Source: Nemopilema nomurai
Lineage: Eukaryota; Cnidaria; Scyphozoa; Rhizostomeae; Rhizostomatidae
Reading direction: 5' to 3'
DNA length: 64,000 nt
Assembly: GCA_003864495.1 (NCBI GenBank)
Contig: ML133460.1
Coordinates: 1,100,873 to 1,164,872, forward strand
The position numbers and the translations under genes are program-made. How positions within the stretch are numbered: position 1 is the first letter of the stretch; the number at the start of each line of letters is the position of its first letter. Shown here one piece after another: positions 13,006 to 35,434 of the stretch. The notes under the pieces are model-generated. The model made no database searches and was not told the DNA's origin. It saw only the letters and a list, made by a program, of their open reading frames with translations.

Positions 13006-14448
13006 CCTACCAAATCCCTTTATCTCACATGGCCTAATGCCTCGTTTCTGGCTTCCATCAAAGAGAGGCTATGTTTCGCGCCATTTGTGCGTTCATCTTG
13101 CTGATTTTTACAATACTGCTTCAAGTAAAGTTGTTTACTGGTAAAGAATCACTGTTATTTTGGCTCTTTTCGTTAAGTTTCATGATGCTCTTGCAGGTTA
13201 TGGGATTCAAATTCAAAAATCCTTAAAATATATTTTCATGACGTGATCACTATGGAACTCTATATCTCTATATTCAATGCAAAGCTAGCCTCCCTTTAGA
13301 ATAATGGGCTGGTTATCAGGCTAATGCAAAGCTTATTCAGCCATAGTCTCTGGTTCAGAGATTTTGATGTGAAAGATGCCGTGGCACTTTCGTGATAATG
13401 ACGGGACTTGTATTTTGGTAATAGCTCAGCATATTAATGATGAAGTAGAGTTTCTTCTTCACTTCTTCATTCACTTCGTCTCGTAAACAAATCAAAGCAC
13501 AAAAATTAATCACCCTTTCTTCCTTCAACACAAAGCCCTGTCAGCGCCACTGTCAGTAAAAATAAATTTTTCCGGGTCGATCCACCCATCATCGACCCTT
13601 TCCGAATTCGACAATAACGAGCTTAGCTCCAAAATCCCTGACGTATCTCCGTTAGCCAAGTAACATACTTACTCCAAGACTTGATTCCCAGGCTGAAATG
13701 ACGATGCTAGTGCTACATTGAATTAATAGAATATTAAGGAATTTTTCAATATATTTGTGCTTGTTAAGAAGGAGAAAACCTTTGCAAAAGAATCATTGCT
13801 GAATATAAAAATAACACCATACTATCATCTGGAAACCCCTATAGCAATTCATTCACATGATCAACCTTCTGCAATGCAGAAAATGCATTTACTCACCTAA
13901 TTGAATGAAATCTCGCATTCTATAAGAAATCTCACAACCTCGACGTTGTAATGCAAACTCGGTGTGTATGCATTTCCACCTCTTTGTCCTTAATACCACA
14001 TTACAGGTATTCTTCTCTAACATTAACATATCTGTTTATTTGAATTTGTGTTTCGTATTGCAGAAAGTTGATATATTTGAAAAAAATTATTGCGAGCATA
14101 TACTCTTATCCCCAAATATTACCCTATTCTTGTAATGTTATTTCTAAATTAAAATTTTCATAATTACTTCATTCCTAACATGCATTTGACTAGTACATTT
14201 AGCTTTGGATTTCAAACGAAACGTGGTACTGGTTAATCATCTATCATCTCTACTACACTTGCTGCACAAAAACCAAACTCTGGAAACTTGTTTTGTAAAT
14301 TTATAGATTTGGGAAAAGTATTCCTTAATGGTTTTGAACAAAAACGTAGTTAATTGCATAAATAGTGACTTTTCATATTGATTTTCACATCGTCAATCTT
14401 GTTAGTCAACTTTTGACAGCCAGCTACTTCGTGACTGATATCACGAAT
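13006..14448. other. Intergenic region between DDX28 and the receptor gene
   Basis: This holds the DDX28 5' flank at its left edge and the receptor 3' flank at its right edge. I see no coding exon, RNA gene or transposon end in it. The sequence is AT-rich single-copy type DNA by eye. Confidence 0.4.
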
Positions 14449-15660
14449 TTACTTTTTATGCCGGATCAACATGGCTGGACTACCCTGCTGGCTTGAAGGA
14501 CCTGGCTGTGATAAACTCGGAACTAAATCATGACAGCCTCTCTTCAATGCAAGAGGTACCGCCAAAGCTATACTCTTTGGTCTGCATACAGCCTCATTAT
14601 GGGTCTTCATCATCGTTTCATGCGTTCTTCCAGCATAGCCGAATTCCTTCAATGGTAGGCAAGTTCCCGGACCATCTACTCGCCTGTGACTTCGAAGACA
14701 GATTCTGGCCTTCAAGTAATGCAAGACCTTATCATTTCTGTATATCAAAAGCAAGGCGTTTATCGTGAAATTCAAGAAGATTGGGATGGTGCTGAAGTAA
14801 TACCCAAAGCGAATGTTTCGGGGTGCAGCTGATTTCTTTACCAGTGTGTACCATCCGGTCAATGAGTCCATGACTATGAAAGGACAGTAGCAAAAGATCC
14901 CGGCTGTTAATATAATGCTGATGGTCTTGATGAATTCGCGAATGTGTCTTGGACTTGCGCTTGGGTGTTGATCACGTGATTCCGAGAGCGAAAAGCTTCT
15001 AATCGATGCAGTATGTGAACGTACTTCGCAGTAAAGTTTCAAATACGCAGTATACCCCCCCCTGGACAATCAGTGCATTGATAATGAACATCAGTAGTTT
15101 TATGTAAGTATTCTTTATGTTGTCAAAGAAATTTGCGGCTACCAGACCATGAATCACTGATATTGTAAGGACAGCAGCGAGCATAGTGAGAGACCCTGAC
15201 TTCGATAGCAGCCATTTTGTCACCACGCCTCCCTTGTCGAATTTGGCCTCACGAAGAAATACCTGTCAATTGCAAGCATCAGAATGCCGTAAACTACCAC
15301 ATGCGAAGCTGTTTGGACTAGAAAGATAGACTCATTCTCAAGCAGGCAAACTCTTCTGTTGTGGTACGATAGGAAGAGCAGGGCATACAGAGGGAGACCT
15401 GTTAAGCTTGAAGCACATCCAAAAATCGCCGCCAAAGTTATGTAAACATTGCAAGGGGACTTGCTTTGTTTAGTCCTTGAAAGGCCAAGAAGCAACGCGC
15501 CATTTGATGCTAGCATCGGTATGGCAGCTATCGCAATGGCTATCCCTAGAAAATGGGACTGGGCCCCAGTCAACGTCAGTCTCCATGCAAGAGAATTTGG
15601 GCACTGAATCACATGAGAGGAAGACGTCTCGTTTTCAAGCGCGGTTGTATTTGGATTCAT
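14449..15660 (-). pseudogene. Rhodopsin-like (class A) GPCR gene, frame broken twice
   Basis: All seven hydrophobic helices can be read, but in three successive frames: about 15660-15230 (TM1-TM3), 15230-15062 (TM4-TM5), 15062-14449 (TM6-TM7 plus about 100 tail residues). The first ATG is at 15660, giving MNPNTTALENETSS with two N-glycosylation sequons. Seen: TM1 SNGALLLGL (Asn1.50), a Cys before TM3 (RRVCLLEN), TM3 end AIDRYFFV (DRY), TM6 FCYCPF (a CWxP variant), TM7 LNFTINALLLIY (a degenerate NPxxY). The usual TM2 Asp is absent (LAAIFGC). Each break equals one missing or extra base; the second sits in a run of eight C (15055-15062). It is therefore either a young pseudogene or an intact single-exon receptor with sequence errors. 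The ligand is unknown. Confidence 0.7.
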
Positions 15661-17455
15661 TTTCACGACACGACAGATGCTTCCAAGAACGATTTTCCGG
15701 TTACCAGAAACAGCGTTGTAACATGAAGTAGTATGCTTCGTTGTGCCAATATAAGATTTGAAGCTGTCAGAAAAGCAATCATTAATTAAAGGAATTTTAA
15801 GCTTTTTTGTTAATCATAGAAATACTATAGAATTTTCAGTTTAGCATAAATCGGCATACCCGTGTTTACCAGGGAATTATAAGTTGAAATATGATTCACT
15901 CACATAAAGAAACCTTGTTACGTTGTTGCTTCATGATTCTTTGTCCGTTTCCATCAAAGCCATTGCTGTGTTGACTTAAGCTTGCCACAAAGATCTGACC
16001 GGAAACTTGAATCCTTTTTGATAGCACTGCTGCTATTAGAAGAGAAGATCGCAATTACCTCCCAAGATTACAGGTACAAACTAGTGCATTTATTCTTAGA
16101 TACACAGACCTCACAGCAATTTCCTGATTTCTACATAATTGATAAACCTGTGCAGTGCTCAATTTGCCACGCATCAATAAATGCATTTAGAAAAGAATTT
16201 TTGATAGCGTGAGTCAAAGTTAGATTTAATTAAGAAGCAATTAAATGCATGTGGTGCATTTATTGCGTGATTGCAATACCTGGATGCTCAAGTGACGTCA
16301 GAGAGTGGAATCATATTCAATATTCAGGGAATTATTAGTCGGACACCCTAAGAATTTAGCAACCATAAATGAAGAAAGGCAGCGAGTGGATGAAATTGCA
16401 TATTTTGCTTTCAATTTTTCATTATAACTCTATTCAAGGTGGGCTTGATACCTATTTTTCATTAATTGGGATAATGTTTGAAGAACCGCCGGATCTTCAA
16501 TTTAGCAGGTGGCATACTTCAACTCAGCTTTTTTGTTGAAAACTCGAGCTAAAGCATCTATGGCAACAGTCGTCTGATCCTTTTCTCATAAGAATTAAGA
16601 CAAACCGTTTCCCCAATTCAATTTCCCCACTTTTTTTATGCAAAAATTCATTTGAAGCAGACATTAAATGATTGTTTGTGCTTCTTTAAAACTGGCCTTC
16701 AACGTTGATGCATATAATCGATAAAAGTGTTAAAGTAATCAAAGGGCTAATCGAAGAGGATCATAAAGTGTGAGAAGGCTATTGTCAACTGAACAGCATT
16801 TCCTGTAATAGGTTGACTCGAATATTTATTTACCTTCTTATATTACTTTTAGTTCTGATTTTGATTACTTTGATGTCCTTTTTCTAGCTCCCGCCCTATC
16901 GTTACTTGAAAATTTTACAGAAATGCATTACAAAAAACATTGATACCTAGGAGATCTCACATAGGAAGCAAGAAACTGATACGGAGTGACTTGGTAATGA
17001 AAGAGGATTTCATAAGACTTAACTTTAGAAATATAAATGAAGCAGAAGGAAAGCCACAGACAGGAATTGAAACGGTCATTTCAACTTTTGGCTTATGCGG
17101 TCAACACTATTTGATCTTATTCACGGAATGATGATGGTGATTTAAAACTCACCCGAAAGTTTTCCCTGTAGAGATTCATCTCGCATTAATTGTTAAAAAC
17201 ATTGCGATTATGGGGCCAAGTTAGTTTCGATATCGTTAGGTTGACTGGCATTGCATTTTGGAATTATTCACGTTTCATTTGACAGATTGGAAAACATCTC
17301 CAGATATCTCTTTAGAAGTCAGTCACAGCTTGTTAAAACGACAGCATTATGAAGTAATGCATTTCCTAGCGAAATCATATAATTTGGAAGAAATACAGTT
17401 GATAGCTTCGGAGCCTCATTTTGAATACGAGGTGCTTCGACATTTTTGAATCAAC
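15661..17455. other. Intergenic region between the receptor and PDCD5
   Basis: The two flanking genes are transcribed away from each other, so this region must hold both promoters. Several short frames exist (for example 15982-16212 and 17258-17449) but none resembles a known protein or shows splice structure. Nothing else was recognised. Confidence 0.4.
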
Positions 17456-20400
17456 ATGGAGGACGATCAGGAACTTGCAGCGTTGAGAGCACAAAGACTG
17501 GCTCAGCTGCAGGGACAGGTGAGTTTCACAACTACAATATGTTAGCTTTAAAAAGATTGCAGTATGGAGGTGTATTGGAAATCAGTTCTGAACAGTTTGC
17601 ATCATGAATTGACCATAGGCGTGGCACACATAATCAGCAAGTATCTTAGCTCAATCAACCGCTTTACATATGCAAACCAAATACGCTTGAATTGAATTGA
17701 ATTGACAGGGATTGACAGTATTTTGGTTTGAAACCAATTCAATTTTTGCAGGTTTCAATATTGAATCACGATTCTGAGTTCTCGTGATTGAAGATCTTCG
17801 AGAAAAACACCTGATCTTAGGCTTTAGGCGTGAGCTTCTTGCTTTTGGGCGGGAGTTTAAACATTGGAAATCTTACCCAATATACTTTTTAACAAAATAA
17901 TGATATAATGATTAATCTTCCTTGCATAAATCAATGAAAATAAAATTATACTAACTGGACACCAGTATTGCTTTGCTGCGTAAAGAATAATCCAAATATG
18001 AAGATATGAATTTGAAAGGCAGGTGCACATCTGCTATAAATAATAATCAATAAAAATCAGGACAAATATGTTAAATTGTTTAGGGATCACAAGAATCTAT
18101 TAGATATTGGAATTTGAATTGGTTTTATGACCAATTAGTATTGCATTATCCATTTGTGATACAGAGAAATGTCAAAATTTTATTGAACATATATAATATA
18201 TTTGCAGAATATCAAAGTTTATATGCAACTTCTGCCTGACAAAATATTTGTTAATAGAAGGGCATAAAAAGAATCAGTAGTCTTTTCTTGAGGTTTATGT
18301 AATCCAATGAAAATGAAAAGTAAATAGTAAGTCACTCCAATTTGCCACCCCATTTTGGTACTGAGGATGAAACACTAAACATGGCCCCTCTTTGTTTACT
18401 TTTGCTTTGATTCAAAATTTTGGGAAGAGTATAATTGATGTAATGATAATCATACATTATGTTGAAACACAGTAATAATTTATTTGTCCCGTTTAAATCT
18501 CTCCCGAAAAAGATAATTTTTCAAATTTGTTGCTTTGTTATGTGTATTCTATTTTAAAGGCAGGAGGGCAGCAGGGTGACCAGAAAAAGAGAGAAGAGGC
18601 TATGAGGAGGTTGGTTTATGATTAGTAACTATCTGGTCGGATTCTTGTGTTGTGTTTTCACAAAATTAGCCACCAATGAAAGAATGTTTTCATTTATGCC
18701 TAGTTGCAATGCTTTTATGGTTTGAAGAACAGAATGAACATGCACATAATCATTAGAGAAAAGCCTGATCTGGTTTTTTTAGAACTGACTTATCATGATT
18801 TAGGGTCAGAAAGTAATATTTTCCCTTTTGCTCATCAGAGAAGCTGAAATGAGAAATTCAATGTTATCTCAAATCTTGGATCAAAATGCAAGAGCTAGAT
18901 GTAAGTATTTCAAGAAATACCATTTAGGAGAATGTTATATGATTAACAAGTATTTTGGTGCGAATATTCATTGAGTTCAGAATGGGCAAACAAGTAAAGG
19001 TGTGCTGCAAAATGACACCATCATACATATAGCAACAATTATAACCTAATCTTACAGTTCCCCATTTTAGAATTTAACAAAGCTCCATTTGTTTACATAG
19101 GCTTTGTTGACAATAGGCCTGAATGTATCATTGGAACCTTTCTCCAACTGAAATGTTGTTGGAAGCAAAGTTATGAATGATGTGAAGTGAGACATCTGAA
19201 AATTGTGCCAAATTTTCTTCACCTTCTGTTTCTGCCTGCAACAACACGTTATTGCTGTTTAGAAATCTTAGCCCAGCTTTACTTAACCAGTAGCTAGGTT
19301 TCAGCTCATAGTTCAGCCAGTTTTGAGACTTTCTTGTGACATGTAAGTGGTAATATTTGACAATATTCACTGAAGTATTCATATCAAACCACAGTAAACA
19401 GCATTGCACTTGTGAAACCAGAAAAAGCTCAGATGCTTGAAAGCATGTTGATTCAAATGGCTCAGAGGGGGCAGCTTTCAGGAAAAGTGAGTTATGAATT
19501 ATTTTCCATCTCAGGGTTAATTAAGTTGTTAGTATAAAGGTCATATAGGGGGATTTTGTTTTCAAAGTTGATTTGTCAAAGCACTAAGTTGTAAACCTTT
19601 CTAGATTGGAGGTTTTTTCTAGCCAGAATTTCACAATGTCATGACAGTCTTATTCAGGTTAGCTTTTCCTGGGCTTCTGACATTTGCACCATCAACAAAA
19701 CTGCTTTGTCCTCAGAAACCCATCCCTTTTTCTCCTCAACACTTGATTATTACATTGTAAGCCACTCACATTTTTAAATTTAAAATTGTACCTAATCTCT
19801 CTAATTGTTTCTGATGTTATTCAGCACTTGCTTTCATTGTTAAAACAGCAAAGTGGGCAGAGGTTCAAAATACTTGTTGCAATCCATGTTATTGATAAAG
19901 TGTGAGAAAAACGGGCAGCTTAATGGTAAAGACTAAGTCGTTTTGGGGTTGCATATATATTTATTGTCAAGACCATGACTGTTTATTTTGTGTGCTTGAT
20001 GTGTCTGTAAGTCGACAAAATCAGTCATTGATTATTAGTTAATTTGACTGCAAAAGAATGCAAAGTAGAGCTAAGATGCGAGATTTCATCTCCTGCATCT
20101 GTTGAGTTTATAGATTGGTGAAAACTTTCAGGGAAGCTCTTTGTATCTGTCTAGCTATAGATGCAACATTGGTTGTTTTGTGAAGGTGGTAGTGGAGATA
20201 ATATTATTGATAAGGCAGTAAATAAAAGTGCAAGAGATGTAAGTGAGCCGTCCAAGATTAAGCTACAAAATATATGAATTTTATCATTTTGACAAATTAA
20301 CCCATTGATGGCAGCAAAAATTGATGCAATTGACATACATTTCCTGAATATGTTTTCATGTATGACTTCTAAATGTTTGCCTAGATGAACGAAGAAGGTT

Positions 20401-20988
20401 TGAAAAGTCTACTTGCATCTATCAGCCAACAGACTGAGAAGTCGACAAAAGTTACTGTAAGTCTTGCATTTCATCTTGAACATTTTAAAGCCATGTGATG
20501 CTTGAAAAACCTTGGACCTAGCTCTATAAGTCAGAAATTGTTGATTTATTTAAACACCCCGCAACATTTCTGATGAAAATATTCATTGAAAAAAGGACTG
20601 TCGTTAAGGTGTCTTTTGTCCTGCAGTTCCCAGCCTATAGGTAACCTTCGATTCTCCAAAACTGCCTTTTTGTTGTATTTTATACAATCAGTAGTCATAT
20701 ACTTGGAAATCCGCGCAGTAGAAAAAACACCATATTTCTAACTGCCCATTTTATATAGCTGTGCACATATGTTACATTTAGATTTCATTCGCAAATAAGT
20801 TTTGAAATAGCGAAAAGTTACTCAGACTTTGTTTCCTTGTTAAGGACCCATTGAAATTGCTCATTTTGTTGTTTTTTATAATCTCTTACGGGTTTTCCAT
20901 TGCCCTTTGTGTGTAATCCTTTCTTTATCGAAAACTTTAGATTAACCGTCGAAGATACGCCATGGATTCCGATGAAGATGATTATTGA
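17456..20988 (+). CDS. PDCD5: PDCD5 (programmed cell death protein 5, TFAR19) (6 exons)
   Basis: Small, mostly helical nucleic-acid-binding protein conserved from archaea to animals. In animals it is linked to apoptosis and to the CCT chaperonin. Exons: 17456-17518, 18560-18609, 18839-18900, 19395-19486, 20385-20456, 20941-20988; 387 nt, 128 aa, all phases closing (human 125). Family landmarks in order: ELAALRAQRLAQLQ at the N-terminus, EAEMRNSMLSQILDQNARAR, IALVKPEKA, MAQRGQLSGKMNEEGLKSLL, and the conserved end NRRRYAMDSDEDDY. The exon 2 acceptor was taken as TTAAAG before GCAGGAGG because it keeps frame. The start MEDDQEL is the only plausible ATG. The acidic C-terminal MDSDEDDY is preserved and contains a consensus CK2-type serine. 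Confidence 0.97.
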
Positions 20989-22835
20989 ATGCCTGTAAGT
21001 ACATGATAAGTAAGATCTGAGAGACTCGCGGTAGTTGATATATGGTGCAGTACTTGAATGCTGTTCGCTGGCCACTAGGTATTAACTTTTTGTTTATGAG
21101 AAATTTGCAAAATTTTATTCGCTTATTTGAAACCCAAATCAGCAATGAAAATTTTGTAGCCAATGATAAAATTACGCGAGAGAGCTCTCGTTAGTAACAC
21201 CATTAAGACTCTTGACGTATAAACTGGTCGATTTAGATACTGGAATCCTATTGATATATACCATCCAATGAATTTGAACAGCTTAACGAGCCAGAATAGC
21301 TAGTGAAAGGTTTTAATCGATGACTTCCTTTCTTATAGCTGCATTTTCATTAACTGTTATCAATATTGTAATATTCCATAGACATATGTAGCTCCTTAAG
21401 CCAGTTCACTTTTACATGCTTCCTGTTTGCCAACATTGACCCCTTTCCTTTCAATATTTCTGAAGGCATGGTCCTACACATTGTACCTTTCTTGATCCAA
21501 ATTCAAGGTTATGTTTAGATTTCCTTAACTCGTGTAGGCACGTGTAATTAATTATTTTCGTATCCAGCAGGCACTTATTTTGAAATCAAACATGCCTCTA
21601 TCTCCATTAACAAGCGCCATCTTCGCCTTGTGACAATTTTCGTATGGAATGTTTGTTCAATATCGCATGGAGGATGAAAATGGTAGTTGCAAAGACACCC
21701 TTTCTGGTGGAAAGTTACAATGTCGTTTAAAACTTAAACTCAACGGACCGTGTAGTTGATTGTAGTTTATCGATGTTTCTTACACAAGATTGGTTTATTT
21801 CTACCTTTAGTGTTTATGCTGTATTCTCTCAGCTCGTGTTTTCATGTAACATCTATAACCAGCTGCAAATTTTTTATTGAAGTTCACTTTCATATACTGT
21901 AAAAACCTTCTCAGATTGTATTCTTTTCTAAAATTCGAAGACGAAGAATATGAGCCACAAATTTTCGCTAGTATCTCTGCGTCACGAGATTATTTACATC
22001 ATTATCTAGTATAAAGGATAAGTATAAAGGCAGAGGATATGAAAATGAGATCTGTTTGAGCAAAACATTTTGGTTCTTTAAAACGGCTAATGTTTTGCTC
22101 TTCCGTCAGAACGGTGCAATGATCGCCCCACTGGTAACAACGCAGTAAGTTTTGACATCACCACACTATTGGTCTGCATTTATAGCCCATTTCAACTTTA
22201 AGTCTACAACGTTTATATTGGGAAAACCCAAGTCTGTTAAACTACAATGGAACCCAGTTGCATTTTTATGCACTTTCTTCTTCCCTCGAATGCATATCTT
22301 CGAAGCTTTCCAATAATATCGCCAAAGGCCCCAGGAATTGTCGGTTCCTTCTCTACTGATATTCCTTCAAGCTTTTCTGATGATGGCATCAAGAGTGACA
22401 GCCAGAGAAGAATCTAAATCGCCCTGTGAAATAGGCCAACAACAAACGTGCATCTATGCCAGAAAACTTCACTAAGGCAAACACACATCTTGTCATGTAA
22501 TGTAATGTAATGTATTCATTGCACAGATCCTAAGTATAACATTGGTTTTTCACTGGTTTTTCATTTTTACGTGTTTGATCAAATCTACCAGGATTGGGAT
22601 GATATAAGCCAAAATTTTGATATAAGACCTTTGTATTTACAATGAGAAAAAACTACGATTAACTGATGTTGGGCCACTATATTCTTGTTGCTGTTGTTGT
22701 TAGATTCGAGAGTGGACCCAATGGGCCTAATTGAAATTCGTCGAATTAAAATATAAAATCTGGTCCAAAAGTATTCCGTTAGCAGTCAATAAATCTGTAA
22801 GCGATATCTAAAGTACTATAAAATGTATTTCTGAT
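20989..22835. other. Intergenic region between PDCD5 and KARS
   Basis: This holds the PDCD5 3' UTR and the LysRS promoter. A short TGTAA-type repeat lies near 22496-22515. No exon, RNA gene or transposon end was recognised. A three-codon upstream ORF (ATG at 22823, stop ending at 22834) precedes the first LysRS start. Confidence 0.4.
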
Positions 22836-32454
<9,619 letters not shown>

Positions 32455-33270
32455 AATTGTGATATCAGATGAAATTGTAGTAGAAATCATATAGATATTG
32501 GCACATGGATTGTTAAGTCTTTGTTGTCCATTCATAGGGCCTCAAGCTGAGAGTGGAACTAAAGATTTTCATCTTCCCATACAGGATAAGAGAAAGTGTT
32601 TGCAATTAAACTGAATCCATCTATTGAAAAAGATTAGTGTCTTTGAAACATTTCTCAGCAACATGATGAAAAATATATGGCCACTTTGAACCTGGTATTT
32701 ATGGGGAAGGTATATGAAAATCAAGATAAGACTAAAAAAATACTCCAACATAAAACGTAATAAACTTCAAATTAAAAACAATTTCTAAACTATTAAAATA
32801 AACTTATGCAACATTTAGAGAGCTTACACTCAAGTAACATGATTCTTTAAGAAGTAATTTGGAATTACATGGAGAACGTCTTTAGTTTACGGTACACAAA
32901 ACGAAAATGTACTCATGTCTCCAAGCAGTTATTGTTAAACTTGAGGGAATAAACCTTCTTTCTGAGATGTATATTTAGGAAAATACTCTCAAATAATGAG
33001 AGAGCGTTCCTACTATTCGTTAGGGGATCCTACTATTAACATAATTACAGAAGCCTGGAAAACCATAGTAACATGATCGTTTCGGAGTTCAAAAATTTGT
33101 ACATTTCGGATGAACATTTAGTTCCTTGTTTTGACACGGATCGTCCTGAACTGTACACCACATGCTGAAACTAGGACAGTAGTCCTTTACTTCGCAGCAC
33201 CAAATAAACCTCCCTGTCCGTAAAATAGCGTCAAATGAAGCCTGTTTTGCCCAAGTTCTTCTTGTCGAAC
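32455..33270. other. Convergent 3' flanks of KARS and H2B
   Basis: KARS (plus) and H2B (minus) are transcribed toward each other here. Two plus-strand AATAAA signals at 32759 and 32797 could end the KARS mRNA. I found neither the histone 3' stem-loop consensus nor a minus-strand AATAAA within about 300 bp of the H2B stop. Confidence 0.5.
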
Positions 33271-33675
33271 CTACTTGCTACTGGTGTACTTTGTCACTGC
33301 TTTCGTGCCCTCGCTGACAGCGTGCTTGGCCAGTTCGCCGGGGAGCAATAACCTGACAGATGTCTGGATTTCCCTGGACGTTATCGTCGCCCTCTTGTTG
33401 TAGTGGGCAAGGCGGGAAGCTTCCTGCGCGATCCTTTCGAAAATGTCGTTGACAAAAGAGTTCATGATGCTCATTGCCTTACTAGAGATGCCAGTATCTG
33501 GATGCACTTGTTTGAGCACCTTGTAAATGTAGATTGAATAGCTTTCCTTACGCTTCTTTGTCCTTTTGGTCCCTCCACCGGTGTTACCTGCCTTTTTCCC
33601 AACACCAGCTTTCTTCTCTCCCTTCTTTGCCACTTTTGGTGCTATTTTACCACCTTTAGCTGGAGCGTCAGACAT
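33271..33675 (-). CDS. H2B: Histone H2B, solitary and intronless
   Basis: Core nucleosomal histone, 134 aa, complete and undamaged. The histone fold is near-canonical: [20 protein letters not shown], then [20 protein letters not shown], then [20 protein letters not shown], ending AVTKYTSSK. The N-terminal tail is longer than in replication-dependent H2B (usually 122-125 aa) and rich in Lys, Gly and Ala. No H2A, H3, H4 or H1 gene lies in the window. Upstream on the minus strand are a TATAAA (33767-33772) and two CCAAT boxes (33819-33823, 33847-33851). No histone 3' stem-loop was found. It may be a variant or replication-independent copy; the histone family itself is certain. Confidence 0.96.
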   Translation of the reverse strand: MSDAPAKGGKIAPKVAKKGEKKAGVGKKAGNTGGGTKRTKKRKESYSIYIYKVLKQVHPDTGISSKAMSIMNSFVNDIFERIAQEASRLAHYNKRATITSREIQTSVRLLLPGELAKHAVSEGTKAVTKYTSSK

Positions 33676-33766
33676 TTTTGTACTTTCAAATTTGAAAATT
33701 CGAGGGGCGCTATGTATACAAAGACTTTACCAGAAGTGAGGTCACCGCTCATATCACGCTTATGGC

Positions 33767-33851
33767 TTTATATTAACCCTAGGCTGCCGATCGAAACCCA
33801 CGTGGTTTCTGCATTCTGATTGGTGATTCTACAATTGAAGCTCTTGATTGG
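33767..33851 (-). promoter_or_regulatory. H2B promoter: TATA box and two CCAAT boxes
   Basis: Reading the minus strand toward the H2B start there are CCAAT at 33851-33847, CCAAT at 33823-33819 and TATAAA at 33772-33767, about 92 bp before the ATG. This order and spacing is classical for animal histone promoters. Confidence 0.75.
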
Positions 33852-34905
33852 TGCGTTCTGAGCAAAGCAATTGTTTGCGTGCTTTGGTGTCTCCTTTCGC
33901 GGTCAGTTTTCCTTGTTTCCTGGCGGCAGATTCCATGTATTGATGGCCTTTTGTCTACCTAGTTTAGAATTGGATTTCGCGCCACTTTTGAAACGCTTTG
34001 TTGTGCCCACGTAGTAACAAAAATAATTCATTTCTCAAAAAACATTTTCATTAGATAGAGTAAACACTGCTCAAGGTATCAAGACATAAGCTTCTTCTAT
34101 TTTTGTCTCCTAGTACTTCAGTCCAAATTTTTCCAAGATCCTGTCGGGGCTGCTGGGTCTTTAATATTCAACTGGTGGGTGGAGGAACTTCCGACAATCT
34201 TTTAAAATATTTTTGCCACCTATTTTACTAGGCCATTTTACTGACGCTTTTGGTGAAAAATAGTTCGCAACCAAATAATACATGGTTTGGAGTGGGTCAT
34301 GATGCAAACTTCTGAAAATATTCAACCTATATCCACGAAGAACTTCCGAAATAAAGTTACCCGAGTGCCCTTTCAAGGTAGGATTCCTATACATAAAACT
34401 GCTTACGATGCGGATGTTGTCAACTTCTACGTCACATCATCACGTGAGGCTTTTGCCGTTTTGGGAGCTTTTCAAACGAATTTGGTGCAAAATTAGATGA
34501 CATAAATCTTAAGTCTATCTTAAATCTTTTTCCAAAATTGATTTAATCTTAAGCTAAAATTCTCAAAAATTGAACAGAACGGCCGTGGGCGATAACGAGG
34601 AACCAATGAATCAACTTTCCTTTTGAATGCTTATTGAATCCAGCTTTGATAGGAAAATGGTAAATAGATAATAGCTTTTTGTCTAACTTCGTGAAACACT
34701 GAAGCCAATGGCCTTTATCAATGGCCATGAACGGTAGTCTTGTGTAGAAAATGGGCTTTATGTAAAGCATTTTACTGCAAAAGGGGCTCTTTGTCTACTT
34801 ATCGGATGCCCTCATGCCGGGTTGCAACCCAAGAAACCTTATGGCTGGACGCATTTACAAATAATACCATTTTAGCTAGCGATAGTGTTAAATGACATGT
34901 ACACA

Positions 34906-35172
34906 CATAGGCGCCGACTTTTATTTTTCCCAGGGGGGGCTCAAAATTTAAATTTAAAAAATCAAAAAAAGTTTAAAGGTAGAGAAATTACCTGTCGCTT
35001 TAATAACGTAATACAACATATGTAGTATGTATAATAACAAAACAAAACATTTTAATAAAGCAGATATAACATCATGATCTTCAGTATCATCAGTTCAATT
35101 CTTTGATTGATTTCAAACGAAATTCCCAGGGGGGGCTCGAGCCCCCAAGCCCCCACGTAGTCGGCGCCTATG
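34906..35172. mobile_element. hAT-like MITE with perfect 8-bp target duplication
   Basis: Both ends read CATAGGCGCCGACT inward (14-bp perfect terminal inverted repeats). The flanks are identical 8-bp direct repeats TGTACACA (34898-34905 and 35173-35180). An inner CCCAGGGGGGGCTC motif occurs near each end. The 267-bp element is non-coding. An 8-bp duplication with such ends is diagnostic of hAT. Confidence 0.93.
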
Positions 35173-35434
35173 TGTACACAGACCTTTGTTGCTTGTGACA
35201 CAAATTCGCCTGAGCAACGACTTGGTGCATTTCACTTTGTCACCTTTTGAAAGATAAAGGGATTGGGGAAGAATTTTAAACAATTAGGAAACGATCGCTT
35301 ATCCCTCAAAATAGTGAGTTGGTCAACAAGAGAAATGTGAGAAACAAAAGAAAATTGACAATTATATGCAAATAAACATAAAAAAGTACAGATATCTAAA
35401 AACAGACAGATATCCATGTTTTCGCATTTTAGTT

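Noticed and set aside
15220..15666. Receptor start at 15666
   Set aside because: That codon is GTG. The first ATG in frame is at 15660.
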